From positions 1-64,000 of the forward strand of contig JAZOQP010000015.1 in the NCBI GenBank assembly GCA_045656145.1: DNA of 64,000 nt, written 5' to 3'. Positions 9,293-17,541 of this stretch are shown here, in pieces. A program made the translations under genes and the position numbers. The stretch is from SIG565 sp045656145. GTDB lineage: Bacteria > Bacillota > Clostridia > Oscillospirales > Acutalibacteraceae. Numbering within the stretch: position 1 is the stretch's first letter; every line of letters starts with the position of its first letter. The notes beneath the pieces are model-generated. The model ran no database searches and was not told where the DNA came from. It saw only the letters and a list, made by a program, of their open reading frames with translations.

Positions 9293-9329
9293 ATTCCCCA
9301 CACAAAAAAGTGTGGGGAATTTTTATTTT
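9293..9329 (+). terminator. Terminator of the HPr-like gene
   Basis: ATTCCCCACAC and GTGTGGGGAAT pair across an A6 loop, followed by TTTTATTTT. Confidence 0.85.
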
Positions 9330-9385
9330 CGAAAGTCCAAACTTTTGGACAGCGAAAATTTTATAATAAAATCACAAAATAAGTG

Positions 9386-9414
9386 TTGACAAATCCAAAA
9401 ACACGCATTATAAT
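9386..9414 (+). promoter_or_regulatory. Consensus promoter of the 59-residue ORF
   Basis: A perfect TTGACA (9386-9391) and a perfect TATAAT (9409-9414) with the optimal 17-bp spacer, about 43 bases upstream of the start codon. Confidence 0.8.
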
Positions 9415-9456
9415 AGGAAATGTAGAGAAAAGAACAAATGTTCGGAGGTAAAAATT

Positions 9457-9636
9457 ATGACATTCTTATTTGTTTTACAAACGATTTTAGAGATAGCCGG
9501 CGCCGCATTTTTAATTTGGGGAATCTTCAATGAGCAAAAGCTTGTTCGCTTTGAAGAGAAAATCAAATGCTATTTTTTAAGAAGAAATTTTAAGGTGGTT
9601 GATGGAGATAACCGCTTTAATAAGCACTGCGCATAA
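9457..9636 (+). CDS. Small membrane protein, 59 residues, unknown function
   Basis: This short ORF has a GGAGG ribosome site five to six bases upstream and a consensus promoter, so it is very likely expressed. The product starts MTFLFVLQTILEIAGAAFLI, a single hydrophobic helix of about 20 residues, followed by a basic, charged tail (KIKCYFLRRNFK) that would lie in the cytoplasm. I do not recognise the family. Neighbouring genes give no functional hint. Confidence 0.65.
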   Translation: MTFLFVLQTILEIAGAAFLIWGIFNEQKLVRFEEKIKCYFLRRNFKVVDGDNRFNKHCA

Positions 9637-9670
9637 ACTTTAATAACCTATTTTCTTTTCCTTTCTATAA

Positions 9671-9705
9671 AACAACCCCTGCGGTAAAAACCGCAGGGGT
9701 TGTTG
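9671..9705 (-). terminator. Terminator of the dnaX-recR operon
   Basis: AACAACCCCTGCGG pairs perfectly with CCGCAGGGGTTGTT, just after the stop of the 2-hydroxyacid dehydrogenase. It may act in both directions, also closing the 59-residue ORF transcript. Confidence 0.75.
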
Positions 9706-10653
9706 CTATACTATCTTATTTTGAGGCTCGCCTTTAAGGTATGCCGCTAAATTGTTTTCAACAATATTAACAAGTCTTTTTCTCGTGCTTACGGGCACCC
9801 AAGCCGAATGGGGTGTTATTGTGATATTTGGAGCCTTCATTAAAACGCAGTCTTTAAGCATTGGCTCTTTTGATACAACATCCACCGCAGCGCCTGAGAG
9901 ATGACCGCTTTCCAAAGCGTTTAAAAGGGCTTCTTCATTAACAAGGCCTCCGCGGGCTGTGTTAATAAAATATGCGCCTTTCTTCATTTTAGAAAAGGTT
10001 TCCTTGTTCATCATTTCATTGTTTTCAGCGGTAAGCGGAAGGTGGAGAGTTACAATATCGCTCCTTGATAAAAGCTCATCTAGAGATACATATTCCGCCT
10101 CATTATCACGAATGGTGCGGGTATTAACAATAACCCTCATTCCAAACCCTTCGGCAATTTTTGCAACCCTTCTGCCGATACTGCCATAGCCGACAATACC
10201 TAAAATTTTGCCCTCTAATTCATCGGTTGTTGTAATCACGGGAGAGAAAACAGGGCTATTTATCCAACCATCGTTTTTAACAAAGGCATCATACTGCGAA
10301 ACACGGCTATAGTGATTTAAAATATAGGCAAAGGTATGCTGAGCCACAGCCGAGGTTGAATACTCCCCTGCATTAGTAACGGTTATACCCTTTTCTTTGC
10401 AATACGCAATATCAATATTATTATAACCTGTTGCGCACTCGCCTATATACTTAAGCTTTACCGCTTTATCGATAATGTTTTTATCAATATTCAATTTATT
10501 GCAAAAAAGAACATCATATTCGCTTATTTCAGCCTCAAGAATGGAATAGGACATATTTTCTTTGATGGTAAGCTCGCCAAACTTTTCGAGTGTTTTTAAA
10601 TCAACATCTCCGTTTTTAGAAAGAACAGCGGCTTCGGTTATTAACATTTTCAT
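9706..10653 (-). CDS. D-2-hydroxyacid dehydrogenase
   Basis: This 315-residue NAD(P)-dependent enzyme belongs to the glycerate/hydroxypyruvate reductase group. The Rossmann motif GIVGYGSIGRR lies near residue 150. The catalytic arginine is in ARGGLV, the glutamate follows, and the histidine is in TPHSAW near residue 282. Its start overlaps the DUF896 stop by four bases (ATGA), making it the last gene of the dnaX-recR operon. The exact substrate cannot be read from the sequence. Confidence 0.85.
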   Translation of the reverse strand: MKMLITEAAVLSKNGDVDLKTLEKFGELTIKENMSYSILEAEISEYDVLFCNKLNIDKNIIDKAVKLKYIGECATGYNNIDIAYCKEKGITVTNAGEYSTSAVAQHTFAYILNHYSRVSQYDAFVKNDGWINSPVFSPVITTTDELEGKILGIVGYGSIGRRVAKIAEGFGMRVIVNTRTIRDNEAEYVSLDELLSRSDIVTLHLPLTAENNEMMNKETFSKMKKGAYFINTARGGLVNEEALLNALESGHLSGAAVDVVSKEPMLKDCVLMKAPNITITPHSAWVPVSTRKRLVNIVENNLAAYLKGEPQNKIV

Positions 10654-10850
10654 TGCTTTTTCACCTTTTTCTTTGAGCCATCGGGATAGACTATAGTTGT
10701 GCTATCAAGCTGAGCCTCAAGGCTTCTTTTAAAGGAATCAATATACTCTCTGCGAAGGGTATATTGCTCTGCTTTTTCCTCCTCGGTTAAGCCCTCCGCC
10801 TTTTGTTTGCGGGCAAGCTCGTTTATTCTTTTGATTTTTTCTTCTGTCAT
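10650..10850 (-). CDS. DUF896 (YnzC-like) small protein
   Basis: The 66-residue protein has the family signature KIKRINELARKQKAEGLTEE followed by EKAEQYTLRREYIDSFK. Its B. subtilis relative YnzC is a small helical protein of uncertain function. I chose ATG 10850, directly after the recR TAG stop, because the family begins near this point; an in-frame ATG at 10859 inside the recR end is possible. The C-terminus is basic. Confidence 0.8.
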   Translation of the reverse strand: MTEEKIKRINELARKQKAEGLTEEEKAEQYTLRREYIDSFKRSLEAQLDSTTIVYPDGSKKKVKKQ

Positions 10851-10851
10851 A

Positions 10852-11451
10852 CTAAATCTCATTTCTGCCATCAAGCGCGCGGGAGAGGGTTACAATATCT
10901 GTACACTCCAAATCGCTTCCAACAGGCACGCCATAGGCAAGTCTTGTAATCTTAATTCCCATTGGTTTTATAAGCCTTGATATATAACTTGCGGTGGCTT
11001 CGCCCTCAACCGTTGGGTTGGTTGCCATAATAACCTCGGTTACGGTATCGTCGGCAAGGCGGGCTAAAAGCTCCTTAATTTTAAGTTTATCAGGCCCTAC
11101 ACCATCCAGCGGAGATATTACACCGCCAAGCACATGATAAAGGCCTCTATACTCATGCATACGCTCAAAAGCCATAACATCCTTTGCGCTTTCAACCACG
11201 CAAATCACGGATTTATCCCTTGATTCATCCGAACAAATACTGCAAACCTCGGTATCGGAAAGCGTAAAACAATATTTACAATAATGAATTTTTTCCTTAG
11301 CATTTTTAAGCGCTTCGGCGAACTTTTCGGAATACTCCTTAGGCTCTGAAATCACGAACATTGCAAGCCTTTTAGCAGTTACCTTGCCAATGCCGGGGAG
11401 CCTTGCAAACTGAGCCGCGAGCGCCTCAAACGATTCAATATTATAAGCCAT
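10852..11451 (-). CDS. recR: Recombination protein RecR
   Basis: RecR acts with RecF and RecO to load RecA at gaps. The 199 residues show the helix-hairpin-helix region (FARLPGIGKVTAKRLA), a C4 zinc finger (CKYCFTLSDTEVCSIC) and a Toprim domain ending in the conserved TRLAYGVPVGSDLE segment. Order dnaX-ybaB-recR is the classical Firmicutes arrangement. Confidence 0.96.
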   Translation of the reverse strand: MAYNIESFEALAAQFARLPGIGKVTAKRLAMFVISEPKEYSEKFAEALKNAKEKIHYCKYCFTLSDTEVCSICSDESRDKSVICVVESAKDVMAFERMHEYRGLYHVLGGVISPLDGVGPDKLKIKELLARLADDTVTEVIMATNPTVEGEATASYISRLIKPMGIKITRLAYGVPVGSDLECTDIVTLSRALDGRNEI

Positions 11452-11471
11452 TTTTACTCCTTAAATTTTCT

Positions 11472-11810
11472 TTAGAAAAGGCCGGGAATGTTAAGTCCCG
11501 AAGTTACTGCGCCCATTTCGGTTTCAGCAGTTTTAATTGCATTATTAACAGCCTCATTAACCGCAACGGTTATAAGGTCTTCAAGCATTTCAGGCTCCTC
11601 GGGGTCGATAATATCGGGGTTGATTTTAATTTCTTTTACAAGATGCTTACCATCAACCGTTACGCTTACCATTCCGCCACCTGAAGTAGCACGATATTCT
11701 CTTTCCTCTAAATCTGCCTGAAGAACTGCCATATCCTCCTGCATTTTCTGAGCTTGTTTAAGCATGGCGTTCATATTTCCGCCGCCCTGATTTGGTATTC
11801 TGCACTTCAT
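11472..11810 (-). CDS. YbaB/EbfC family nucleoid-associated protein
   Basis: This 112-residue DNA-binding protein has the family core MLKQAQKMQEDMAVLQADLE, then GGGMVSVTVDG and the helical C-terminus. The N-terminal basic, glycine-rich stretch (MKCRIPNQGGGNMN) is usual for clostridial members, so the 11810 start is kept. It lies between dnaX and recR, as in most Firmicutes. Confidence 0.93.
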   Translation of the reverse strand: MKCRIPNQGGGNMNAMLKQAQKMQEDMAVLQADLEEREYRATSGGGMVSVTVDGKHLVKEIKINPDIIDPEEPEMLEDLITVAVNEAVNNAIKTAETEMGAVTSGLNIPGLF

Positions 11811-11822
11811 AAAAAATTCTCC

Positions 11823-13457
11823 TTATCTATTACTGTTTGGAACTTCTAAATCCTTTAATTTTTGTTTAAGCTCGCTTAATGGGTCAATGCTTTCCACAGC
11901 CGCTTTTTTACGATATGGTCCAAGTTTAAATGAACGGCCAAGCACCGACTCAATAGCCTTTCTAAGCTTTTCTCTATAGATATTATTCTTACCGTTTATA
12001 AGCTCGGCAAACTGAGTATTCTCGGTGTCTATCAATAAAAATTGACCCTCTATATAAGCATTTGAATCGCTTAAAATTCCACTAATTAATGGCGCTGAGC
12101 GAGATAATTCGGATAAAATGTTTTTCCAAATTGCTTTTTCAAGTTTGCCATCATCGACCCTGTTTTCATTCTCTTCTTCGGGCTCTGAAAATCCGGATGC
12201 ATCAATAACTTCAGGTATCTCATCTATTTGAGGCTCGATTATTTCGGGAACTTTCGGCTCTTCTGTTTCTTTTTGAGGAATTTCAATTTCATCTATCGGT
12301 TCCTCTTTTATAATTCTAACGCCGCCCTTTTCAAGCGCCTCAACCCTCAAAGCCAAGGACTCTAAATCAGAGCAAAGGCTTGGTGTGCACAATCTGATAA
12401 GGGCAAGTTCCATTTCAATTCTTCTGTTTCCCGATTGCATTTTTGCCGCGCTATCCTGAAGAAAACGCATAACCCTCATAATTTCAGTAATTTCAAATTT
12501 TTGAGCCTGCTCTTCGAGTTTTTTAAGATGTTCGGGAGAGCAAATTATAGGTTTGCTGCTTTGCTTAACGGTTTTTATAACAAGCAGATTTCTGAAATGA
12601 GATAACAAATCATTTAAAAGCCTTAACATATCGGCCGAATTATTATAAAGCTCATCCAATAAACTTAAAGCGCCGGCGCTATCCTTATTCTTTATGTATT
12701 CAGCAAAGCGGAGAAGATACTCTTCCCCTGCCATTCCGCAAACCGATACAACCGTTTGCTCGGTAACATTTTTATCGGCAGCCACACATAAATCAAGCAA
12801 AGATAAAGCATCACGCATACCGCCATCAGCAATAGCAGCAATTAGATAAGCGGCATTATCGGTAACAGAGAAATCTTCATTTTCGGCAACATATTTAATT
12901 CTGCTCGCAATTTTTTCGGACTCAATGCGTTTAAAATCAAATCTTTGGCAACGCGAAAGAATAGTTGCGGGGAGTTTATGCACCTCGGTTGTTGCCAAAA
13001 CAAAAACAACATGCTTAGGCGGTTCCTCCAAGGTTTTCAAAAGGGCATTAAATGCGCTTATGGATAGCATATGCACTTCATCAATAATATAAACTCTATA
13101 TTTCGCATTAGCAGGGGTAAACTGGAGCTGCTCTCTGAGTTCTCTTATATTATCAACGCTGTTGTTTGAAGCGGCATCTATTTCAACTATATCCATATTT
13201 TCGCCGCTTAAAATATTGCGGCAGTTTTCACAAACTCCACAAGGGTTGCCATTATTTAGATTTTCGCAGTTTACTGCGCGCGCCAAAATTTTAGCACAGG
13301 TTGTTTTACCTGTACCGCGAGTTCCTGTGAACAAATATGCATGAAAAATTTTGCCGGTTGATAACTGTCCCTCTAAGGTATTGGTTATATGCTCTTGACC
13401 TACAACATCTGAAAATTCTTGCGGACGGTATTTGCGGTAAAGCGCGGTATAAGCCAT
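11823..13457 (-). CDS. dnaX: DNA polymerase III subunits gamma/tau
   Basis: DnaX is the clamp-loader ATPase. The start MAYTALYRKYRPQEF at 13457 is canonical and has AAGGGG upstream; the frame extends further but into the SRP RNA gene. Walker A is GTRGTGKTT, a zinc-binding segment follows (CENLNNGNPCGVCENC), and the DEVH-type Walker B is IIDEVHML. The 544 residues include an acidic low-complexity linker near residues 390-440 and a tau-like C-terminal domain. Confidence 0.95.
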   Translation of the reverse strand: MAYTALYRKYRPQEFSDVVGQEHITNTLEGQLSTGKIFHAYLFTGTRGTGKTTCAKILARAVNCENLNNGNPCGVCENCRNILSGENMDIVEIDAASNNSVDNIRELREQLQFTPANAKYRVYIIDEVHMLSISAFNALLKTLEEPPKHVVFVLATTEVHKLPATILSRCQRFDFKRIESEKIASRIKYVAENEDFSVTDNAAYLIAAIADGGMRDALSLLDLCVAADKNVTEQTVVSVCGMAGEEYLLRFAEYIKNKDSAGALSLLDELYNNSADMLRLLNDLLSHFRNLLVIKTVKQSSKPIICSPEHLKKLEEQAQKFEITEIMRVMRFLQDSAAKMQSGNRRIEMELALIRLCTPSLCSDLESLALRVEALEKGGVRIIKEEPIDEIEIPQKETEEPKVPEIIEPQIDEIPEVIDASGFSEPEEENENRVDDGKLEKAIWKNILSELSRSAPLISGILSDSNAYIEGQFLLIDTENTQFAELINGKNNIYREKLRKAIESVLGRSFKLGPYRKKAAVESIDPLSELKQKLKDLEVPNSNR

Positions 13458-13487
13458 AATTGCACCCCTTTTTCTTCTAAAAAATTT

Positions 13488-13623
13488 GCGTACTTCGGTG
13501 CACGAACGGACCGATTTACTGCGGCGCACAGGATAAACTACTTAATGCTGCTCGGTTCCCCGCCTGACATGGTTCATAGCCTCCCGTCGCACAGGACCCG
13601 CCCGTTCGCACACCGGAATACGC
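13488..13623 (-). ncRNA. ffs: Signal recognition particle RNA
   Basis: The minus-strand RNA carries the universally conserved SRP S-domain: ACCATGTCAGG on one side, a GGAA tetraloop closed by CGG/CCG, and GAGCAGCATTAAG on the other. The ends pair as a long stem beginning GCGTA and ending TACGC. The RNA is followed by AAATTTTTT, a natural terminator. About 136 nt matches the small clostridial type. It sits immediately upstream of dnaX, a common Firmicutes arrangement, and fills most of the 300-base gap there. Confidence 0.92.
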
Positions 13624-13699
13624 AATCTTTAAAATTATTATATAATATTTTGGAAATAATATCAATAGTTAATTTATAAGTTTATTTACAAAATTTTTA

Positions 13700-13728
13700 T
13701 TGTAATAATTGCTCATATTAGTTATAAT
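13700..13728 (+). promoter_or_regulatory. Promoter of the galU-trk gene run
   Basis: TTGTAA (13700-13705) and TATAAT (13723-13728) are 17 bp apart, about 31 bases upstream of the first gene. AT-rich DNA precedes it. The next clear terminator in this direction is at 21101, so the eight genes could be one transcript. Confidence 0.55.
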
Positions 13729-13758
13729 ATAAGTGTATATACTTTTTGAGGTGATTTT

Positions 13759-14424
13759 ATGAACGAATTGAAAATAGAAAATCTTTTCAGCTTGGAACAC
13801 ACATTAGCATCGCCCCTCTTTAAAACAAAAACTTATCCTTGGGAAGTTTTAAAGGAGATTGGAGATTTTATTCTCTCCCTCGGCGCTACGCTTTCTTTAG
13901 ATGAATATGAGAAAAAAGGCGAAAATATTTGGATATCTAAAAAGGCCACCATTGCACCATCGGCATCGATTACAGGCCCTTGCATTATTGGCGCTGACAC
14001 CGAGGTTCGCCATTGTGCATTTATAAGAGGCAATGCGCTTATCGGCAAAAACTGTGTTGTTGGTAATTCAACCGAGATTAAAAACTCAATTCTTTTTGAT
14101 AATGTTCAGGTTCCGCACTATAACTATATAGGCGATTCTGTTTTAGGATATAAATCCCACACAGGCGCCGGTGCAATAACCTCTAATGTTAAATCGGATA
14201 AAACTCCGGTTACCATAAAATACGGCGAAGAAAAAATAGAAACTAATCTAAAAAAATTCGGAGCAATGCTTGGAGATAATGTTGAAATAGGCTGTGGCAG
14301 TGTTTTAAACCCCGGTACAGTTATCGGAAAAGGCAGCAGCGTTTATCCATTATCCAGCGTTCGCGGTTTTGTAAAGCCTAATAGCATTTATAAAAGAGCC
14401 GGCGAAATTGCAGAACGGAGATAA
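13759..14424 (+). CDS. Left-handed beta-helix (hexapeptide) acyltransferase
   Basis: The 221-residue protein has an N-terminal helical segment and then repeated hexapeptide motifs (ISKKATIAPSASITGP, IIGADTEV, NALIGKNCVVGNSTEI, VEIGCGSVLNPGTVIGKG). It resembles the C-terminal acetyltransferase half of GlmU-type proteins without the pyrophosphorylase domain. HTGAGAITSNVKSDK is the typical active-site loop, including the histidine. Substrate unknown; a sugar-nucleotide role would fit galU downstream. Confidence 0.7.
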   Translation: MNELKIENLFSLEHTLASPLFKTKTYPWEVLKEIGDFILSLGATLSLDEYEKKGENIWISKKATIAPSASITGPCIIGADTEVRHCAFIRGNALIGKNCVVGNSTEIKNSILFDNVQVPHYNYIGDSVLGYKSHTGAGAITSNVKSDKTPVTIKYGEEKIETNLKKFGAMLGDNVEIGCGSVLNPGTVIGKGSSVYPLSSVRGFVKPNSIYKRAGEIAERR

Positions 14425-14430
14425 CAAATA

Positions 14431-14946
14431 ATGGAAAAATGGGATATTCTGGACTCATTCGGAAATCTTACCGGCAGGTCGGCGCTAAGGGGTAAAACAG
14501 CCCTCGGCGCTGATGAATATCATTTAGTGGTTCACATATGGATATCTTCTAAAGATGGTAAGTTCCTTATTCAAAAGCGTTCCCCTTTCAAAAGGTTAAT
14601 GCCGGGAGAATGGGCAGCAACAGGTGGCGCTGCGCTTTCGGGGGAAGATTCATTCTCAGCTGCAAAAAGAGAATTATATGAAGAACTTGGAATTAAATCC
14701 GATAAGGAGTCCCTTAAATTTATAAAAAGAATTAAAAGAAGAAATTCATTTGTTGATGTTTGGCATATTGAAACCGATATACCAATTCAAAATTTGAAGC
14801 TTCAAAAGAGCGAGGTTGATAAAGCGGCTTGGGTTACCAAGGATCGCCTCGAGCAAATGATAAAGAACGGCGAATTTCATAATTACGGTAATTTCTATTG
14901 GTCGGTAATTTTTGATATAGCCAACAAAAATTTAGTTGGAGTTTAA
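14431..14946 (+). CDS. Nudix hydrolase
   Basis: This 171-residue protein has the Nudix box (GGAALSGEDSFSAAKRELYE then ELGI), near residues 65-90, that binds metal and hydrolyses nucleoside-diphosphate-linked compounds. The N-terminus (WDILDSFGNLTGR) and the LIQKRSPFK strand are typical of the subgroup annotated as isopentenyl-diphosphate isomerase-like Nudix proteins, but the substrate is not determinable. Confidence 0.85.
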   Translation: MEKWDILDSFGNLTGRSALRGKTALGADEYHLVVHIWISSKDGKFLIQKRSPFKRLMPGEWAATGGAALSGEDSFSAAKRELYEELGIKSDKESLKFIKRIKRRNSFVDVWHIETDIPIQNLKLQKSEVDKAAWVTKDRLEQMIKNGEFHNYGNFYWSVIFDIANKNLVGV

Positions 14947-14948
14947 TT

Positions 14949-15839
14949 ATGGCACTTAATGTTGAGGGGCAAAAATGTCCCGTTTGCAATGCTTACTTAT
15001 TTAATGATGACGATGTTGTTTTCTGCCCGATTTGCGGAGCACCTCATCATCGCGATTGTTATAATGCTATAGGTCATTGCGGCCTTGAACATACTCACGG
15101 CACCGAAGAGCAATTTGATAGCAAAAAAGCAAAAAACGAACCCGTGGCAGAAGAAAAACAGGAATCCCCCTATTCTCTTTGCCCTAATTGTAAAAATAAA
15201 CTAACTGATGATATGCTTGTTTGCCCTTATTGCGGAAGACCAAGAAATGTAAAGGTTTTCACATTTGACCTTTTAGGCGGTGTTAAACCCGATACTGATT
15301 TAGGAGATGGAATCACCGCAAAGGAAGCAAGAGAGTTTATTCTTGTGAATTCTCAACGCTATATTCCTAAGTTTGAGGAACTGAATTATAAAAAGTTTTC
15401 TTGGAACTGGGCGGCATTCTTATTCCCTGAGGGTTGGTTTTTCTCAAGAAAAATGTATAAGGCAGGCTCGCTTGTTGCAGCGCTTATAGTTGCCACCCAA
15501 ATATGCCTTATTCCGCTTGCGAAAATACTAAACTCGGCCGTTTTCTCAACCTATGATGAATATTTTAATTATTTTATGCAAAATATTGATTCATTCGGTA
15601 AGTTTCCGCTATTTTTAGCGCTAATCGGCGCTCTTGCCATGTTAATTATAAGGATTGTTTGCGGACTTAAAGGCGACAGTATTTATAAAAATCACACAAT
15701 AGAAAAACTCAAAGAGTTAAAAAATGCGGAAGATAAAGAAGCTAAACTTAAAAAATACGGAGGAGTTAATCTCTTCGCCTTTTTGCTTGGTGTTATAATC
15801 ACAACCTATCTACCCGAATTAATAGGAATGTTTTTTTAG
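14949..15839 (+). CDS. Zinc-finger membrane protein (RING-like finger plus DUF2628-like)
   Basis: The 296 residues begin with a cysteine/histidine-rich prokaryotic RING-like finger (CPVC...CPICGAPHHRDC...CGLEH), then a zinc ribbon (CPNCKNKL...CPYCGRPR), then a membrane domain beginning SWNWAAFLFPEGWFFSRKMY. That WNWAA...FFSRKMY signature belongs to DUF2628-type membrane proteins. Three transmembrane helices are apparent. Function is unknown; the following gene is a related paralogue. Confidence 0.75.
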   Translation: MALNVEGQKCPVCNAYLFNDDDVVFCPICGAPHHRDCYNAIGHCGLEHTHGTEEQFDSKKAKNEPVAEEKQESPYSLCPNCKNKLTDDMLVCPYCGRPRNVKVFTFDLLGGVKPDTDLGDGITAKEAREFILVNSQRYIPKFEELNYKKFSWNWAAFLFPEGWFFSRKMYKAGSLVAALIVATQICLIPLAKILNSAVFSTYDEYFNYFMQNIDSFGKFPLFLALIGALAMLIIRIVCGLKGDSIYKNHTIEKLKELKNAEDKEAKLKKYGGVNLFAFLLGVIITTYLPELIGMFF

Positions 15840-15848
15840 GAGGCACTT

Positions 15849-16640
15849 ATGAAACTTTGCAGTAAATGTTTTACCGAAAATGAAGATAAGTTTTCATATT
15901 GCAAAAACTGCGGCACTCCGCTTGATGCTACCGAAAATAAGAAAAATCCTTACAGTTATGAAAACTACTATTATACAGATGCCACTCCCACCGAAATAGA
16001 TGGTATTCCAACCGAAGAAATTGGTTTATTTATTGGTTCAAACAGGAATAAAATCATTGCCAAATTTTCAAAAATGAGCATTACAGAATCAAAAATTTCT
16101 TGGTGCTGGCCTGCCGCTATTTTAGGACTTTTCTTTGGATTTTTTGGAATTGCGATTTGGTTGTTTTACAGAAAAATGTATAAAAATGCAGGCCTTGCAT
16201 TTGCTATCGGCTCATTAGTTTTAATAGTAACAAATATTATTACATATTCTCCAACCATCACATTCTTGGAAAGCTTTTCAAACTTGCTTTATTCCATAAA
16301 AGGTTCATCGGACTTTTCAACTTTTTCAAGCGCGCTTGAAGAATTGCTTTCAAATTTTTCGGCATTACCGCAAATAAGTCTTGCCAACTTTATTTCCGAA
16401 ACCGCTTCATATTGCTCAATTATTGTTTACGGTTTATTTGGTATGCACCTTTACAGAAAACATACCATAAGCAAAATTTCAAAATACAGAAGCGCAAATA
16501 AAGATAGCGAATATTATGGATATGGTCTTAAATCCATTGGCGGCACCTCTATCGGAATGGCTATATTAGCAGTGATTATCGCCACTGTTATAGGAAATAT
16601 AATCTCGCTTTTCCCAATACTGACACATTTTATATTCTAA
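15849..16640 (+). CDS. Zinc-ribbon membrane protein, DUF2628-like
   Basis: The 263-residue protein starts with one zinc ribbon (CSKCFTENEDKFSYCKNCG) and continues with a membrane domain with SWCWPAAILGLFFGFFGIAI...FYRKMYKNAG, the same WxWxA...RKMY pattern as the preceding gene. Four to five transmembrane helices are visible. It is probably a tandem-duplicate relative of its neighbour with a different amino-terminal sensor-like finger. No specific function can be assigned. Confidence 0.7.
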   Translation: MKLCSKCFTENEDKFSYCKNCGTPLDATENKKNPYSYENYYYTDATPTEIDGIPTEEIGLFIGSNRNKIIAKFSKMSITESKISWCWPAAILGLFFGFFGIAIWLFYRKMYKNAGLAFAIGSLVLIVTNIITYSPTITFLESFSNLLYSIKGSSDFSTFSSALEELLSNFSALPQISLANFISETASYCSIIVYGLFGMHLYRKHTISKISKYRSANKDSEYYGYGLKSIGGTSIGMAILAVIIATVIGNIISLFPILTHFIF

Positions 16641-16652
16641 AGGAGTTTTATT

Positions 16653-17522
16653 ATGAAGATTACAAAAGCTATTATCCCTGCAGCAGGACTCGGAACCCGA
16701 ATTCTCCCCGCATCTAAAGCGGTTCCTAAAGAAATGATGCCAATTGTTGATAAACCCGCGCTTCAGTACATAGTTGAAGAGGCTGTTGCGGCAGGAATTA
16801 CCGATATTTTAATTATCACAAACCGCGGAAAAAATGTGTTCGAAGACCATTTTGACCATTCCATTGAGCTTGAAAATATGCTTACAGCTAAGGGAAAAAC
16901 TAAAGAACTTGGCGAAATCACCTCGGTTTGCAACCTTGCAAACATTTACTTTTTAAGGCAAAAAGAAACCAAAGGCCTTGGCGATGCCGTTCTTAGAGCC
17001 AAGCAGTTTGTGGGAGCTGACCCATTTGCAATTCTTTATGGCGATGATGTTATTATCGGCGAAAAACCTGCAATTGGCGAAATGTGTGAGGCCTATGAAA
17101 AATATGGCAAAAGCGTTGTTGGTATAAAAGAGGTATCGGATGAAGCCATTGTTAAATATTCCTCTTTAAAGGTTTCTCAGCTGGAAGAAAATATTTATAG
17201 TGTAACTGATATGATAGAAAAGCCAAGCATTTATAATAAGCTTTCAAATTTTGCTGTGCTTGGTCGTTGCATCTTAGAGCCTGACATTTTCCCCATTCTA
17301 GAAAAAACCCCTTATGGTGTTGGCGGAGAACTTCAATTAACCGATGCTATGAAGGCAGTTGCTAACAAAAAAGGAATGGTTGGCGTTGTTTTCTCGGGAG
17401 AGAGACATGATATGGGCAATAAATTCGGAATGCTTAAAGCCAATATCGATGTTGGCCTTACCCACCCCGAAACAAAAAAAGAACTAACCGAATATATAAA
17501 GAAATTAGCAAAAGAATTATAA
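16653..17522 (+). CDS. galU: UTP-glucose-1-phosphate uridylyltransferase
   Basis: GalU makes UDP-glucose from UTP and glucose-1-phosphate for glycolipids, polysaccharide and galactose metabolism. The 289 residues show the nucleotide-binding start AAGLGTRILPASKAVPKEM, PALQYIVEEA, and the catalytic aspartate in LYGDDVI. GVGGELQLTDAM is the conserved sugar-binding loop. AGGAG lies upstream of the ATG. Confidence 0.95.
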   Translation: MKITKAIIPAAGLGTRILPASKAVPKEMMPIVDKPALQYIVEEAVAAGITDILIITNRGKNVFEDHFDHSIELENMLTAKGKTKELGEITSVCNLANIYFLRQKETKGLGDAVLRAKQFVGADPFAILYGDDVIIGEKPAIGEMCEAYEKYGKSVVGIKEVSDEAIVKYSSLKVSQLEENIYSVTDMIEKPSIYNKLSNFAVLGRCILEPDIFPILEKTPYGVGGELQLTDAMKAVANKKGMVGVVFSGERHDMGNKFGMLKANIDVGLTHPETKKELTEYIKKLAKEL

Positions 17523-17541
17523 TTTTTGAGGAGAAAGACAA

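Noticed and set aside
13162..13679. Plus-strand frames over the SRP RNA and dnaX start
   Set aside because: The SRP S-domain and the dnaX start explain this DNA; the frames are shadows.
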